Source: Acanthacorydalis orientalis (taxonomy: Eukaryota; Arthropoda; Insecta; Megaloptera; Corydalidae). Taken from it: 64,000 nucleotides of DNA. How positions within the stretch are numbered: the first letter of the stretch is position 1; every line of letters begins with the position of its first letter. This document shows, piece after piece, positions 24,640-37,342 of the stretch. A model generated the notes under the pieces. It worked only from the letters and a program-made list of their open reading frames with translations. It searched no databases and was not told where the DNA came from. The stretch spans positions 1-64,000 of the forward strand of contig JAWJWD010000021.1 in the NCBI GenBank assembly GCA_034766995.1. The letters run 5' to 3'. The position numbers were made by a program, and so were the translations under genes.

Positions 24640-27600
24640 TGCCAACATGAGAGGGTGATAGCTGTTCAGTTTGTTTCCAGTGCGGACGACAGGAGTTACA
24701 ACCAGAAACCAGAACAAAGAAACTTATTTATAGTTTTAGTTATTAATTATAATAATTTATTATTGTTAACCCAAATATTTCTATATATTTGGTTAAAAAG
24801 TGCTATATTCGAATAATAAGGTATTGATTGCAACATCACTTTTTCTATAAGAGCAAAAATTTAATAGCATTGACAATGAATCATCTATTTAAATGATTCT
24901 ATTTTAACGATTCATTAAAACTAAAAGTAAATTGCAAATTTTTAGATTCTCTTAAGTTCATAAGTAAAAGAAAACTGCATATTATTTAAATGATAAATTA
25001 ATCGAAATGATACATTTTATAATAATCTAAACGAAAAAGTAAATTCGGATATAAAAGAAAATTGCAAATTATTTAAAGATAAATTAATAGGAGTAGTATA
25101 TTTAATTCTTCTTAAAGAAGAATTAAGTTCATAAGAAATAAAAAAGATTAATCGGTTCCATTATGCATTAATTAAATTTAAATACTTAAAAAGTTTTTTT
25201 TACATTCACAGTTTGTAAACAAAGTAAAACAAATTGAAGTTCATAAATAATAATTAATATGATTGGTAAAATTTAGAATATTTTTTTTATTTAATAAGTA
25301 GTTAATATTTTTATATTAATTTATTTCTAAAATTCACATTTATTAAAATAGAAATTTACTTTCATAAACAGATCAAATGTAAAAGTAATTACTTTATACT
25401 TTCTTTAAATAGAACTTAAATTTATTTCTAATAACTCATTTCAAAAATCTACAAATAGAACATTGTTTTTTTAAAAAAAGTAATTAATGAGAATCAATAA
25501 TGTTTAATTTTTGTTTATTAAATATGAACTCAATTTCTTACTTTTGTACTGATTGAATGTTTTTCATAAATAATAGTACAAATTTTAATCAAATGTTCAT
25601 AGTTGAATTATTAATGGCATTGGTAACATTTAAATACTTTTTCTTTCAATTTTACAATCTTGTTCAATTTCATATTTCTATATAAAGTTGTTCTAAATTT
25701 CATAAATAGTTGAAAGTTAATAATGTTGTTCATAAAGTGAAATAATTGGTAATATTTAATTACTCTTCTAATTAAATGTTAATTTTTATCATTAGATTAA
25801 TTATATTTTTTAATGATTATAATGAAGTAATCTTTATAAGCAAAAAACTTTCGAAATACTTCTCAACTTTCAACAATCCAACTTTGAATGAAATCAATGT
25901 TATTAAGACCGGTAAATGATTGAACATTATAAATTAGTAGTTTGTTTCAAAAGGCTAAAATAATGTTCAATTATGATTGCATGCTCTTTTTTGATTGAAT
26001 ATGAACTATTTTTTTTATTGCTTCTGCATTAATTAAAAAGTTTACAAATTGTAATAAAAAATTCTCATTTAATAAGCAAATTGATGACATTAACATATTT
26101 TTAATATCATTTTTTTTGATTTATTAGCTTTTTAAATTTCTTATTTCTGTATAAAATGTTGTTGATGCTCGTTAACTGATGAAAAATTACAAATGAATTA
26201 TTTTTTTCATGATCGTATGACAGTTCATAATATTTAAATGTTTTTTTTTTTTTATTAAACGTGATTTAAATTTCGTATAAATACATTAATTAGAATCATT
26301 TCTACTGATTATTAGAAATTTAAAAGTAATTTTTATAGATACATTAATGATTTCTATATGTTGTTTAAATACTTTTTCTTTTAACTATGAACTTTCAATG
26401 CAAATTTTTGTTAATGCTCATAAGACTGTTTCAAATGAATTATTGTTTAAAGTTTAAATAACACTATAATATTGCAATGCTCTTTTTCTATTAAACATGA
26501 CTAAATTTAAGTCATGAACTTTTTATGAACTTTTTCAATTTCTTATTTCGATGAACAAATTAATTATTATTAATGATTTACTTATTATTGATAAAATAAT
26601 AGTTGATAATAAATGAACGTTATTTTTTATTAAATATGAATTAAATTTCATATCTGTAGAATAATTATAATGCTTTTCAATGGTATTTAAATAGTTTGAA
26701 ATAATTTTTACATGTGAATTAAATAATACTCGGTACTTTTAACATTTTAGTTAATGATGAAATTATTAAATTTTCTTATTTCTATATGAAGTATTGGTAA
26801 AGTTCATAAATGTTAGAAAATTGGAAATGAATTTTCTCAAAGGTGGTGAAATAATCGTTGTTAAAATGTAAATGCTCTTTAATTGTTAAATAAGAATTCG
26901 GCTTCTTATCAGTACACATTAAGTACAAATTTTTCTAATGATTATAAATAGTAGATTGTTAAAATTTATCGTTAACGATACGTTAGTAATTCTATTAAAG
27001 GTTATACGTACCTTTTTTACATTTAAATGCTGTTTTTCTTTAAATACGAACTAAATTTCAATCGGTATATATTAAATTTTAAACTGTCATAAGTAACACA
27101 AAAATTTAGATTTTATTTAACTAAATCAGTGAATATAATTAGTAAACATCTTTGAATGAATCGTAAAGTAAATGAATTAATTGCTATCGTATTAATTATG
27201 AAATCGTATTCTTATTCGAATACTAATTTTTTTTCAAACCATCAGGAAAGTATTTTTTTAACGATAATGAAATTGATGTTATTTAAATAGTCGTGTTTTA
27301 ACGAAATGAATTTATTTTCATGTCTTGGTTAATAATGAAGATTTTTTTTTGAAATTTATAAGCAGTGATTTTTCAATTTAATTTCTTTATGGAAAATGTT
27401 TTATTCTTATTTACTGTAATGTTTTTCTTTTAAACATTAATTCAGTTTATCATTTCGATGGAAAATATTTGTTTCTAAGTAAACAGGTATTATCAGATAA
27501 TGTTTTACGTGACTAAATTAACTAATCATATTATTTTAATTATTTTTTGCTTTGAATAATTCCGTTTCTTTATCTTTGCTTAAATGAAAACATTTCAGGA

Positions 27601-27850
27601 ATAATGTTTTTTTTATAAGTAAATTAAAATTATTTAGCTGCACGTTTTAAATATACTCAATTTCATTTTGTAACATTAAATACTTTTTATTGGAAGTCGA
27701 TTTATAGAATCGATATTAATCAGATGCTTTTTTCATTTAAACATTAAATCGTATTCTTATTTCAAAATTAAATAAAAAAAAAACAAAGTTCATATTTAAT
27801 GGAAAATTCCGTATTGAAATTGTTTTTCGTTATATATATTCAAATTTTTA
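24640..27850 (+). repeat. AT-rich degenerate tandem tract, inner left arm
   Basis: No gene. Recurrent themes are TTTAAATACTTTTTCTTT or TAAATGCTCTTTTT, then ATGAACTAAATTTC and TATTTCTATATAAA, then GTTCATAAATG, at irregular spacing of about 125-160 bp (for example 25,628, 25,755, 26,234, 26,362 and 27,023). This suggests a very old, decayed satellite. Mirrored at 45,170-48,380. Confidence 0.65.
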
Positions 27851-28129
27851 CATACCTGTAAGAGTATGTACAATGTAAATGATTATTTCATAAACTTTTA
27901 TTACTTGATATATGTATCAAATATAGAAAAGTGATGTTCAACAATACGGGTAACTTTCAATGTGCGATATACAATACATATAATTGAAAAATAATTCGCC
28001 TTTAAGTTATATGAATCGCTGAAAGCGATCTTTCATCGGACGAATATTTAACGATATTTCCTTTTTTCGTTTTATAATGTAATCGCAAAAGTTTTCAGAA
28101 AGTCTACATGTTTGAACACCGAGATACGT

Positions 28130-28560
28130 GTGTTTTGAACAAGTGTTTGTGTCGTTAGCTCGCTTAGCTCGTATCCGACATTTAATTATATCGGTTCAGG
28201 CCGTTTAGATTCGAATCATCTCGGGTAGGAGTAGATAGTTTAGTTCTGTGATATCAGGCAGGTTTTAAATAGATCGTTTAAATACAGACTCGGGTAGGCT
28301 TATCGTTAGCCACGCGTCGGGTAGGATAGGGCGGCAGTCGGAACGCCGGTGTGTCGTATGAATGTCGTGTATGTACGAATGTTACGTATGCTCGATTAAC
28401 ATCCGAGAAGTGGTAGTGCGAAGTTTTGGGATGTCATCTCGTCGGTGTTTAATAGATTTTCTGAAAACTTTAATTCACGGTTGTTTTTATCATTACGGTA
28501 ATATTAAAATAATCAATTTAAACCGCATATTTGTTTGTAATAAACATTAATCGTTATAGA
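28130..28560. other. GC-richer block with CGGGTAGG repeats
   Basis: CGGGTAGG occurs at about 28,222, 28,291 and 28,318 along with GGATAGGGCGGC. A 62-codon frame (28,362-28,550, plus strand) is identical in the mirror copy (44,451-44,639, minus) but has no recognisable features. It could be a promoter-proximal or untranslated region. Confidence 0.3.
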
Positions 28561-28744
28561 TATGTATTTTTTCGCACATTGTTGTTACCTCTAGCTATGT
28601 ACTACTGTTATTTTTGTATCGGATCATGGTAATCGTTATATATTAATTTAATGATTATTTTAAAGTTTTTTAATCGGTGATAAATATTGTACACCGTAAT
28701 ATATCTTTTGCAGCGTACATCCTTTGTCATCGAACAGTGTATAT

Positions 28745-28893
28745 CGTAAGTAACCGAAACTGAGCATATGTCGTAACTTAAACTGAGCATATGTCGTAAG
28801 TAACTTAAACTGACCGTGTGGTTATCGTAAGTAAATGAAACTATGCGAGTGACGAAAACGGACGGTGCGGTGCCGTAAGTAACCGAAACGGTG
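28745..28893 (+). repeat. Minisatellite built on CGTAAGTAACCGAAAC
   Basis: Copies begin at about 28,745, 28,772 (variant), 28,794, 28,826 and 28,874, periods 22-32 bp with one poorly conserved copy. Each good copy contains GTAAGT, identical to a consensus 5' splice site. The mirror array (44,132-44,258) lacks one copy, which shifts the overlapping minus-strand reading frame (28,608-28,937), so that frame is unlikely to be a gene. Confidence 0.8.
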
Positions 28894-29014
28894 TAGATAT
28901 TTTTGTACGAAACGCGATTACCTGAGACCGATCGCAAAGTTTTTCACTTATAATTTATACTGTATCGTTAGGCTTTATACATTCCTGATCACAATAAATT
29001 AATAAGAAAATTTT

Positions 29015-29090
29015 CAGGGTGGTGGGGGCGGAACTCGGGCCAAATTTCCAGGTCACGTGACCGGCGCACTGCGCAGGCGCGTGAACTTGT
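29015..29090. promoter_or_regulatory. CpG-rich promoter-like element, left copy
   Basis: Contains GGTGGGGGCGG, the perfect palindrome GGTCACGTGACC (29,051-29,062; the extended E-box bound by USF/TFE/MITF-type factors) and TGCGCAGGCGCG (29,070-29,081), one mismatch class away from the NRF1 motif YGCGCAYGCGCR. This combination is typical of housekeeping promoters in animals. Mirror at 43,930-44,010. No TATA box or start site is identifiable. Confidence 0.4.
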
Positions 29091-29183
29091 GTTTTGTTAT
29101 ATGTTATTTTAGAATACGACTATACATGAACTTGCAGTAAATACTTATAAATAACATGGATAAGATTACTAGATAGATACGAA

Positions 29184-29213
29184 GGTAGAGCGGTTAGGTA
29201 TAAACGCTCTACC
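29184..29213. repeat. GTAGAGCG hairpin, copy 1 (left)
   Basis: Nine-base stem GGTAGAGCG/CGCTCTACC around the loop GTTAGGTATAAA. Copies 2 and 3 in this arm are at 29,366-29,394 and 29,481-29,510; three more are in the right arm. Flanking TAAGATTACTAGATAGATAC is shared by copies 1 and 2. Confidence 0.85.
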
Positions 29214-29365
29214 GTTGTCGATACGACGGAGACGTCGGACGGACCTAGTTATCGGAAGCTCCGGTGGTAACGGAAGCTGAATTAAACAGAACGAAAGGAA
29301 GTTCCGATTTTATACTGTATTAGAACGACGTGGTGCAGGTTATAAGATTACTAGATAGATACGAA

Positions 29366-29394
29366 GGTAGAGCGGTTAGGTATAAACGCTCTAC
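29366..29394. repeat. GTAGAGCG hairpin, copy 2 (left)
   Basis: Same 12-base loop and eight-base stem; the outermost pair of copy 1 is a G/T mismatch here. Confidence 0.85.
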
Positions 29395-29420
29395 TGCTGT
29401 CGAAGAGCAGCGTCGGTACT

Positions 29421-29448
29421 GTCGGTTCGACGTCTCCGTCGAACAGAC
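29421..29448. repeat. Inverted repeat with TCTC loop (left)
   Basis: GTCGGTTCGACG, four-base loop TCTC, then the complementary arm with one mismatch (CGTCGAACAGAC). The right-arm counterpart at 43,466-43,493 pairs perfectly over 12 bp around GAGA. Confidence 0.8.
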
Positions 29449-29480
29449 ATAGTTATCGGAAGCTCTTGCTGTAACGTGTA

Positions 29481-29510
29481 CGTAGAGCGGTTAGGTATAA
29501 ACGCTCTACG
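29481..29510. repeat. GTAGAGCG hairpin, copy 3 (left)
   Basis: Stem CGTAGAGCG/CGCTCTACG: relative to copy 1 both partners of the outermost pair have changed (G-C to C-G), so pairing is kept. Followed by a GT run leading into the core. Confidence 0.85.
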
Positions 29511-29548
29511 TGTGTGTGTGTGTCGGTGCCCTAGCGGTGCCCATGCGG

Positions 29549-29663
29549 TACACGTCCGAGTACACGTCCATGTGCTATGTGTACTCGTCCGAGTACACGT
29601 GCACTCGGACGAGTACACATAGCACATGGACGTGTACTCGGACGTGTACACGTCCGAGTACAC
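29549..29663. repeat. Nested-palindrome cassette 1 (left end of core)
   Basis: Short version of the cassette: TACACGTCCGAGTACACGTCC motifs around a central GCACTCGGACGAGTAC-type inverted repeat, directly joined to the first 46-bp repeat. Mirrors cassette 14. Confidence 0.9.
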
Positions 29664-30052
29664 GACGCCCCGCCCACCGCACGCACCGTTTTTCTCGCGA
29701 TTTAATCACGACGCCCCGCCCACCGCACGCACCGTTTTTCTCTCGATTTAATCACGACGCCCCGCCCACCGCACGCACCGTTTTTCTCTCGATTTAATCA
29801 CGACGCCCCGCCCACCGCACGCACCGTTTTTCTCTCGATTTAATCACGAAGCCCCGCCCACCGCACGCACCGTTTTTCTCTCGATTTAATCACGACGCCC
29901 CGCCCACCGCACGCACCGTTTTTCTCTCGATTTAATCACGAAGCCCCGCCCACCGCACGCACCGTTTTTCTCTCGATTTAATCACGACGCCCCGCCCACC
30001 GCACGCACCGTTTGTCTCTCGATTTAATCACGACGCCCCGCCCACCGCACGC

Positions 30053-30253
30053 CGTGTACTATGTGTACTCGTCCGAGTGCACGTGTACTCGGACGAGTGC
30101 ACATAGCACATGGACGTGTACTCGGACGTGAATTCAGACGTGTATTCAGACGTGTACACGTCCGAATACACGTCCGAATTCACGTCCGAGTACACGTCCA
30201 TGTGCTATGTGCACTCGTCCGAGTACACGTGCACTCGGACGAGTACACATAGT
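30053..30253. repeat. Nested-palindrome cassette 2
   Basis: About 201 bp. A left hairpin of 48 bp centred on CACGTG, a middle palindrome built of GGACGTG and ACGTCCGA repeats around GTGTACAC, and a right hairpin that is the exact reverse complement of the left one. Joined at a fixed point of the 46-bp unit (GCACGC before, TATCACGACG after). Confidence 0.93.
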
Positions 30254-30877
30254 ATCACGACGCCCCGCCCACCGCACGCACCGTTTTTCTCCCGATTTAA
30301 TCACGACGCCCCGCCCACCGCACGCACCGTTTTTCTCTCGATATAATCACGACGCCCCGCCCACCGCACGCACCGTTTCTCTCTCGATTTAATCACGACG
30401 CCCCGCCCACCGCACGCACCGTTTTTCTCTCGATTTAATCACGACGCCCCGCCCACCGCACGCACCGTTTTTCTCTCGATTTAATCACGACGCCCCGCCC
30501 ACCGCACGCACCGTTTTTCTCTCGATTTAATCACGACGCCCCGCCCACCGCACGCACCGTTTCTCTCTCGATTTAATCACGACGCCCCGCCCACCGCACG
30601 CACCGTTTTTCTCTCGATTTAATCACGACGCCCCGCCCACCGCACGCACCGTTTTTCTCTCGATTTAATCACGACGCCCCGCCCACCGCACGCACCGTTT
30701 TTCTCTCGATTTAATCACGACGCCCCGCCCACCGCACGCACCGTTTTTCTCTCGATTTAATCACGAAGCCCCGCCCACCGCACGCACCGTTTTTCTCTCG
30801 ATTTAATCACGACGCCCCGCCCACCGCACGCACCGTTTTTCTCTCGATTTAATCACGACGCCCCGCCCACCGCACGC

Positions 30878-31078
30878 CGTGTACTATGTGTACTCGTCCG
30901 AGTGCACGTGTACTCGGACGAGTGCACATAGCACATGGACGTGTACTCGGACGTGAATTCAGACGTGTATTCAGACGTGTACACGTCCGAATACACGTCC
31001 GAATTCACGTCCGAGTACACGTCCATGTGCTATGTGCACTCGTCCGAGTACACGTGCACTCGGACGAGTACACATAGT
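30878..31078. repeat. Nested-palindrome cassette 3
   Basis: Same as cassette 2 in the middle segment, with the GAATTCAGACG variants on the left half. Confidence 0.93.
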
Positions 31079-31793
31079 ATCACGACGCCCCGCCCACCGC
31101 ACGCACCGTTTTTCTCTCGATTTAATCACGACGCCCCGCCCACCGCACGCACCGTTTTTCTGTCGATTTAATCACGACGCCCCGCCCACCGCACGCACCG
31201 TTTTTCTCTCGATTTTAACACGACGCCCCGCCCACCGCACGCTCGTTTTTCTCTCGATTTAATCACGACGCCCCGCCCACCGCACGCACCGTTTTTCTCT
31301 CGATTTAATCACGACGCCCCGCCCACCGCACGCACCGTTTTTCTCTCGATTTAATCACGACGCCCCGCCCACCGCACGCACCGTTTCTCTCTCGATTTAA
31401 TCACGACGCCCCGCCCCCCGCACGCACCGTTTTTCTCTCGATTTAATCACGACGCCCCGCCCACCGCACGCACCGTTTTTCTCTCGATTTAATCACGACG
31501 CCCCGCCCACCGCACGCACCGTTTTTCTCTCGATTTAATCACGACGCCCCGCCCACCGCACGCACCGTTTCTCTCTCGATTTAATCACGACGCCCCGCCC
31601 ACCGCACGCACCGTTTTTCTCTTGTTTTAATCACGACGCCCCGCCCACCGCACGCACCGTTTTTCTCTCGATTTAATCACGACGCCCCGCCCACCGCACG
31701 CACCGTTTTTCTCTCGATTTAATCACGACGCCCCGCCCACCGCACGCACCGTATTTCTCCCGATTTAATCACGACGCCCCGCCCACCGCACGC

Positions 31794-32007
31794 CGTGTAC
31801 TATGTGTACTCGTCCGAGTGCACGTGTACTCAGACGAGTGCACATAGCACATGGACGTGTACTCGGACGTGAATTCAGACGTGTATTCGGACGTGTACAC
31901 GTCCGAATACACGTCCGAATACACGTCCGAATTCACGTCCGAGTACACGTCCATGTGCTATGTGCACTCGTCCGAGTACACGTGCACTCGGACGAGTACA
32001 CATAGTA
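31794..32007. repeat. Nested-palindrome cassette 4
   Basis: About 214 bp: the middle palindrome has one more 12-bp ATACACGTCCGA repeat than cassettes 2 and 3. Left hairpin carries ACTCAGACGAG, a variant also found in cassettes 6, 7 and 9. Confidence 0.93.
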
Positions 32008-33136
32008 TCACGACGCCCCGCCCACCGCACGCACCGTTTTTCTCTCGATTTAATCACGACGCCCCGCCCACCGCACGCACCGTTTTTCTCTCGAATTAAT
32101 CACGACGCCCCGCCCACCGCACGCACCGTTTCTCTCTCGATTTAATCACGACGCCCCGCCCACCGCACGCACCGTTTTTCTCTCGATTTAATCACGACGC
32201 CCCGCCCACCGCACGCACCGTTTTTCTCTCGATTTAATCACGACGCCCCGCCCACCGCACGCACCGTTTTTCTCACGATTTAATCACGACGCCCCGCCCA
32301 CCGCACGCACCGTTTCTCTCTCGATTTAATCACGACGCCCCGCCCACCGCACGCACCGTTTTTCTCTCGTTTTAATCACGACGCCCCGCCCACCGCACGC
32401 ACCGTTTTTCTCTCGATTTAATCACGACGCCCCGCCCACCGCACGCACCGTTTTTCTCTCGATTTAATCACGAAGCCCCGCCCACCGCACGCACCGTTTT
32501 TCTCTCGATTTAATCACGACGCCCCGCCCACCGCACGCACCGTTTTTCTCACGATTTAATCACGACGCCCCGCCCACCGCACGCACCGTTTCTCTCTCGA
32601 TTTAATCACGACGCCCCGCCCACCGCACGCACCGTTTTTCTCTCGTTTTAATCACGACGCCCCGCCCACCGCACGCACCGTTTTTCTCTCGATTTAATCA
32701 CGACGCCCCGCCCACCGCACGCACCGTTTTTCTCTCGATTTAATCACGAAGCCCCGCCCACCGCACGCACCGTTTTTCTCTCGATTTAATCACGACGCCC
32801 CGCCCACCGCACGCACCGTTTTTCTCTCGATTTAATCACGACGCCCCGCCCACCGCACGCACCGTTTTTCTCTCGATTTAATCACGACGCCCCGCCCACC
32901 GCACGCACCGTTTCTCTCTCGATTTAATCACGACGCCCCGCCCACCGCACGCACCGTTTTTCTCTTGTTTTAATCACGACGCCCCGCCCACCGCACGCAC
33001 CGTTTTTCTCTCGATTTAATCACGACGCCCCGCCCACCGCACGCACCGTTTTTCTCTCGATTTAATCACGACGCCCCGCCCACCGCACGCACCGTTTTTC
33101 TCCCGATTTAATCACGACGCCCCGCCCACCGCACGC

Positions 33137-33350
33137 CGTGTACTATGTGTACTCGTCCGAGTGCACGTGTACTCGGACGAGTGCACATAGCACATGGACG
33201 TGTACTCGGACGTGAATTCAGACGTGTATTCGGACGTGTACACGTCCGAATACACGTCCGAATACACGTCCGAATTCACGTCCGAGTACACGTCCATGTG
33301 CTATGTGCACTCGTCCGAGTACACGTGCACTCGAACGAGTACACATAGTA
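33137..33350. repeat. Nested-palindrome cassette 5
   Basis: 214-bp form; right hairpin has the ACTCGAACGAG mismatch shared only with cassette 8. Confidence 0.93.
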
Positions 33351-34019
33351 TCACGACGCCCCGCCCACCGCACGCACCGTTTTTCTCTCGATTTAATCAC
33401 GACGCCCCGCCCACCGCACGCACCGTTTTTCTCTCGAATTAATCACGACGCCCCGCCCACCGCACGCACCGTTTCTCTCTCGATTTAATCACGACGCCCC
33501 GCCCACCGCACGCACCGTTTTTCTCTCGATTTAATCACGACGCCCCGCCCACCGCACGCACCGTTTCTCTCTCGATTTAATCACGACGCCCCGCCCACCG
33601 CACGCACCGTTTTTCTCTCGTTTTAATCACGACGCCCCGCCCACCGCACGCACCGTTTTTCTCTCGATTTAATCACGAAGCCCCGCCCACCGCACGCACC
33701 GTTTTTCTCTCGATTTAATCACGACGCCCCGCCCACCGCACGCACCGTTTTTCTGTCGATTTAATCACGACGCCCCGCCCACCGCACGCACCGTTTTTCT
33801 CTCGAATTAATCACGACGCCCCGCCCACCGCACGCACCGTTTTTCTCTCGAATTAATCACGACGCCCCGCCCACCGCACGCACCGTTTTTCTCTCGATTT
33901 AATCACGACGCCCCGCCCACCGCACGCACCGTTTTTCTCTCGATTTAATCACGACGCCCCGCCCACCGCACGCACCGTTTTTCTCCCGATTTAATCACGA
34001 CGCCCCGCCCACCGCACGC

Positions 34020-34233
34020 CGTGTACTATGTGTACTCGTCCGAGTGCACGTGTACTCAGACGAGTGCACATAGCACATGGACGTGTACTCGGACGTGAAT
34101 TCAGACGTGTATTCGGACGTGTACACGTCCGAATACACGTCCGAATACACGTCCGAATTCACGTCCGAGTACACGTCCATGTGCTATGTGCACTCGTCCG
34201 AGTACACGTGCACTCGGACGAGTACACATAGTA
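34020..34233. repeat. Nested-palindrome cassette 6
   Basis: 214-bp form followed by the variant junction GTATAACGACG, shared only with cassette 9. Confidence 0.93.
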
Positions 34234-34902
34234 TAACGACGCCCCGCCCACCGCACGCACCGTTTTTCTCTCGTTTTAATCACGACGCCCCGCCCACCGC
34301 ACGCACCGTTTTTCTCTCGATTTAATCACGACGCCCCGCCCACCGCACGCACCGTTTTTCTCTCGATTTAATCACGACGCCCCGCCCACCGCACGCACCG
34401 TTTTTCTCTCGATTTAATCACGACGCCCCGCCCACCGCACATACCGTTTCTCTCTCGATTTAATCACGACGCCCCGCCCACCGCACGCACCGTTTTTCTC
34501 TCGTTTTAATCACGACGCCCCGCCCACCGCACGCACCGTTTCTCTCTCGATTTAATCACGACGCCCCGCCCACCGCACGCACCGTTTTTCTCTCGAATTA
34601 ATCACGACGCCCCGCCCACCGCACGCACCGTTTCTCTCTCGATTTAATCACGACGCCCCGCCCACCGCACGCACCGTTTTTCTCTCGATTTAATCACGAC
34701 GCCCCGCCCACCGCACGCACCGTTTTTCTCTCGATTTAATCACGACGCCCCGCCCACCGCACGCACCATTTTTCTCTCGATTTAATCACGACGCCCCGCC
34801 CACCGCACGCACAGTTTCTCTCTCGATTTAATCACGACGCCCCGCCCACCGCACGCACCGTTTTTCTCCCGATTTAATCACGACGCCCCGCCCACCGCAC
34901 GC

Positions 34903-35116
34903 CGTGTACTATGTGTACTCGTCCGAGTGCACGTGTACTCAGACGAGTGCACATAGCACATGGACGTGTACTCGGACGTGAATTCAGACGTGTATTCGGA
35001 CGTGTACACGTCCGAATACACGTCCGAATACACGTCCGAATTCACGTCCGAGTACACGTCCATGTGCTATGTGCACTCGTCCGAGTACACGTGCACTCGG
35101 ACGAGTACACATAGTA
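34903..35116. repeat. Nested-palindrome cassette 7
   Basis: 214-bp form, same as cassette 4. Confidence 0.93.
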
Positions 35117-36245
35117 TCACGACGCCCCGCCCACCGCACGCACCGTTTTTCTCTCGATTTAATCACGACGCCCCGCCCACCGCACGCACCGTTTTTCTCT
35201 CGAATTAATCACGACGCCCCGCCCACCGCACGCACCGTTTCTCTCTCGATTTAATCACGACGCCCCGCCCACCGCACGCACCGTTTTTCTCTCGATTTAA
35301 TCACGACGCCCCGCCCACCGCACGCACCGTTTTTCTCTCGATTTAATCACGACGCCCCGCCCACCGCACGCACCGTTTTTCTCACGATTTAATCACGACG
35401 CCCCGCCCACCGCACGCACCGTTTCTCTCTCGATTTAATCACGACGCCCCGCCCACCGCACGCACCGTTTTTCTCTCGTTTTAATCACGACGCCCCGCCC
35501 ACCGCACGCACCGTTTTTCTCTCGATTTAATCACGACGCCCCGCCCACCGCACGCACCGTTTTTCTCTCGATTTAATCACGAAGCCCCGCCCACCGCACG
35601 CACCGTTTTTCTCTCGATTTAATCACGACGCCCCGCCCACCGCACGCACCGTTTTTCTCACGATTTAATCACGACGCCCCGCCCACCGCACGCACCGTTT
35701 CTCTCTCGATTTAATCACGACGCCCCGCCCACCGCACGCACCGTTTTTCTCTCGTTTTAATCACGACGCCCCGCCCACCGCACGCACCGTTTTTCTCTCG
35801 ATTTAATCACGACGCCCCGCCCACCGCACGCACCGTTTTTCTCTCGATTTAATCACGAAGCCCCGCCCACCGCACGCACCGTTTTTCTCTCGATTTAATC
35901 ACGACGCCCCGCCCACCGCACGCACCGTTTTTCTCTCGATTTAATCACGACGCCCCGCCCACCGCACGCACCGTTTTTCTCTCGATTTAATCACGACGCC
36001 CCGCCCACCGCACGCACCGTTTCTCTCTCGATTTAATCACGACGCCCCGCCCACCGCACGCACCGTTTTTCTCATGTTTTAATCACGACGCCCCGCCCAC
36101 CGCACGCACCGTTTTTCTCTCGATTTAATCACGACGCCCCGCCCACCGCACGCACCGTTTTTCTCTCGATTTAATCACGACGCCCCGCCCACCGCACGCA
36201 CCGTTTTTCTCCCGATTTAATCACGACGCCCCGCCCACCGCACGC

Positions 36246-36459
36246 CGTGTACTATGTGTACTCGTCCGAGTGCACGTGTACTCGGACGAGTGCACATAGC
36301 ACATGGACGTGTACTCGGACGTGAATTCAGACGTGTATTCGGACGTGTACACGTCCGAATACACGTCCGAATACACGTCCGAATTCACGTCCGAGTACAC
36401 GTCCATGTGCTATGTGCACTCGTCCGAGTACACGTGCACTCGAACGAGTACACATAGTA
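36246..36459. repeat. Nested-palindrome cassette 8
   Basis: 214-bp form, same as cassette 5. Confidence 0.93.
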
Positions 36460-37128
36460 TCACGACGCCCCGCCCACCGCACGCACCGTTTTTCTCTCGA
36501 TTTAATCACGACGCCCCGCCCACCGCACGCACCGTTTTTCTCTCGAATTAATCACGACGCCCCGCCCACCGCACGCACCGTTTCTCTCTCGATTTAATCA
36601 CGACGCCCCGCCCACCGCACGCACCGTTTTTCTCTCGATTTAATCACGACGCCCCGCCCACCGCACGCACCGTTTCTCTCTCGATTTAATCACGACGCCC
36701 CGCCCACCGCACGCACCGTTTTTCTCTCGTTTTAATCACGACGCCCCGCCCACCGCACGCACCGTTTTTCTCTCGATTTAATCACGAAGCCCCGCCCACC
36801 GCACGCACCGTTTTTCTCTCGATTTAATCACGACGCCCCGCCCACCGCACGCACCGTTTTTCTGTCGATTTAATCACGACGCCCCGCCCACCGCACGCAC
36901 CGTTTTTCTCTCGAATTAATCACGACGCCCCGCCCACCGCACGCACCGTTTTTCTCTCGAATTAATCACGACGCCCCGCCCACCGCACGCACCGTTTTTC
37001 TCTCGATTTAATCACGACGCCCCGCCCACCGCACGCACCGTTTTTCTCTCGATTTAATCACGACGCCCCGCCCACCGCACGCACCGTTTTTCTCCCGATT
37101 TAATCACGACGCCCCGCCCACCGCACGC

Positions 37129-37342
37129 CGTGTACTATGTGTACTCGTCCGAGTGCACGTGTACTCAGACGAGTGCACATAGCACATGGACGTGTACTCG
37201 GACGTGAATTCAGACGTGTATTCGGACGTGTACACGTCCGAATACACGTCCGAATACACGTCCGAATTCACGTCCGAGTACACGTCCATGTGCTATGTGC
37301 ACTCGTCCGAGTACACGTGCACTCGGACGAGTACACATAGTA
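37129..37342. repeat. Nested-palindrome cassette 9
   Basis: 214-bp form, same as cassette 6. Confidence 0.93.

Noticed and set aside
28608..28937. 109-codon minus-strand frame with repeated VSVTY as a small repetitive protein
   Set aside because: The mirror copy in the right arm has lost one repeat unit, which shifts the frame and changes the C-terminus, so no selection on the frame is evident.
29184..29213. TTAGG inside the hairpin loop, and CCCTA-like words near 50,285-50,560, as telomeric sequence
   Set aside because: Isolated single words; no tandem TTAGG or TTTAGGG array exists in the window.
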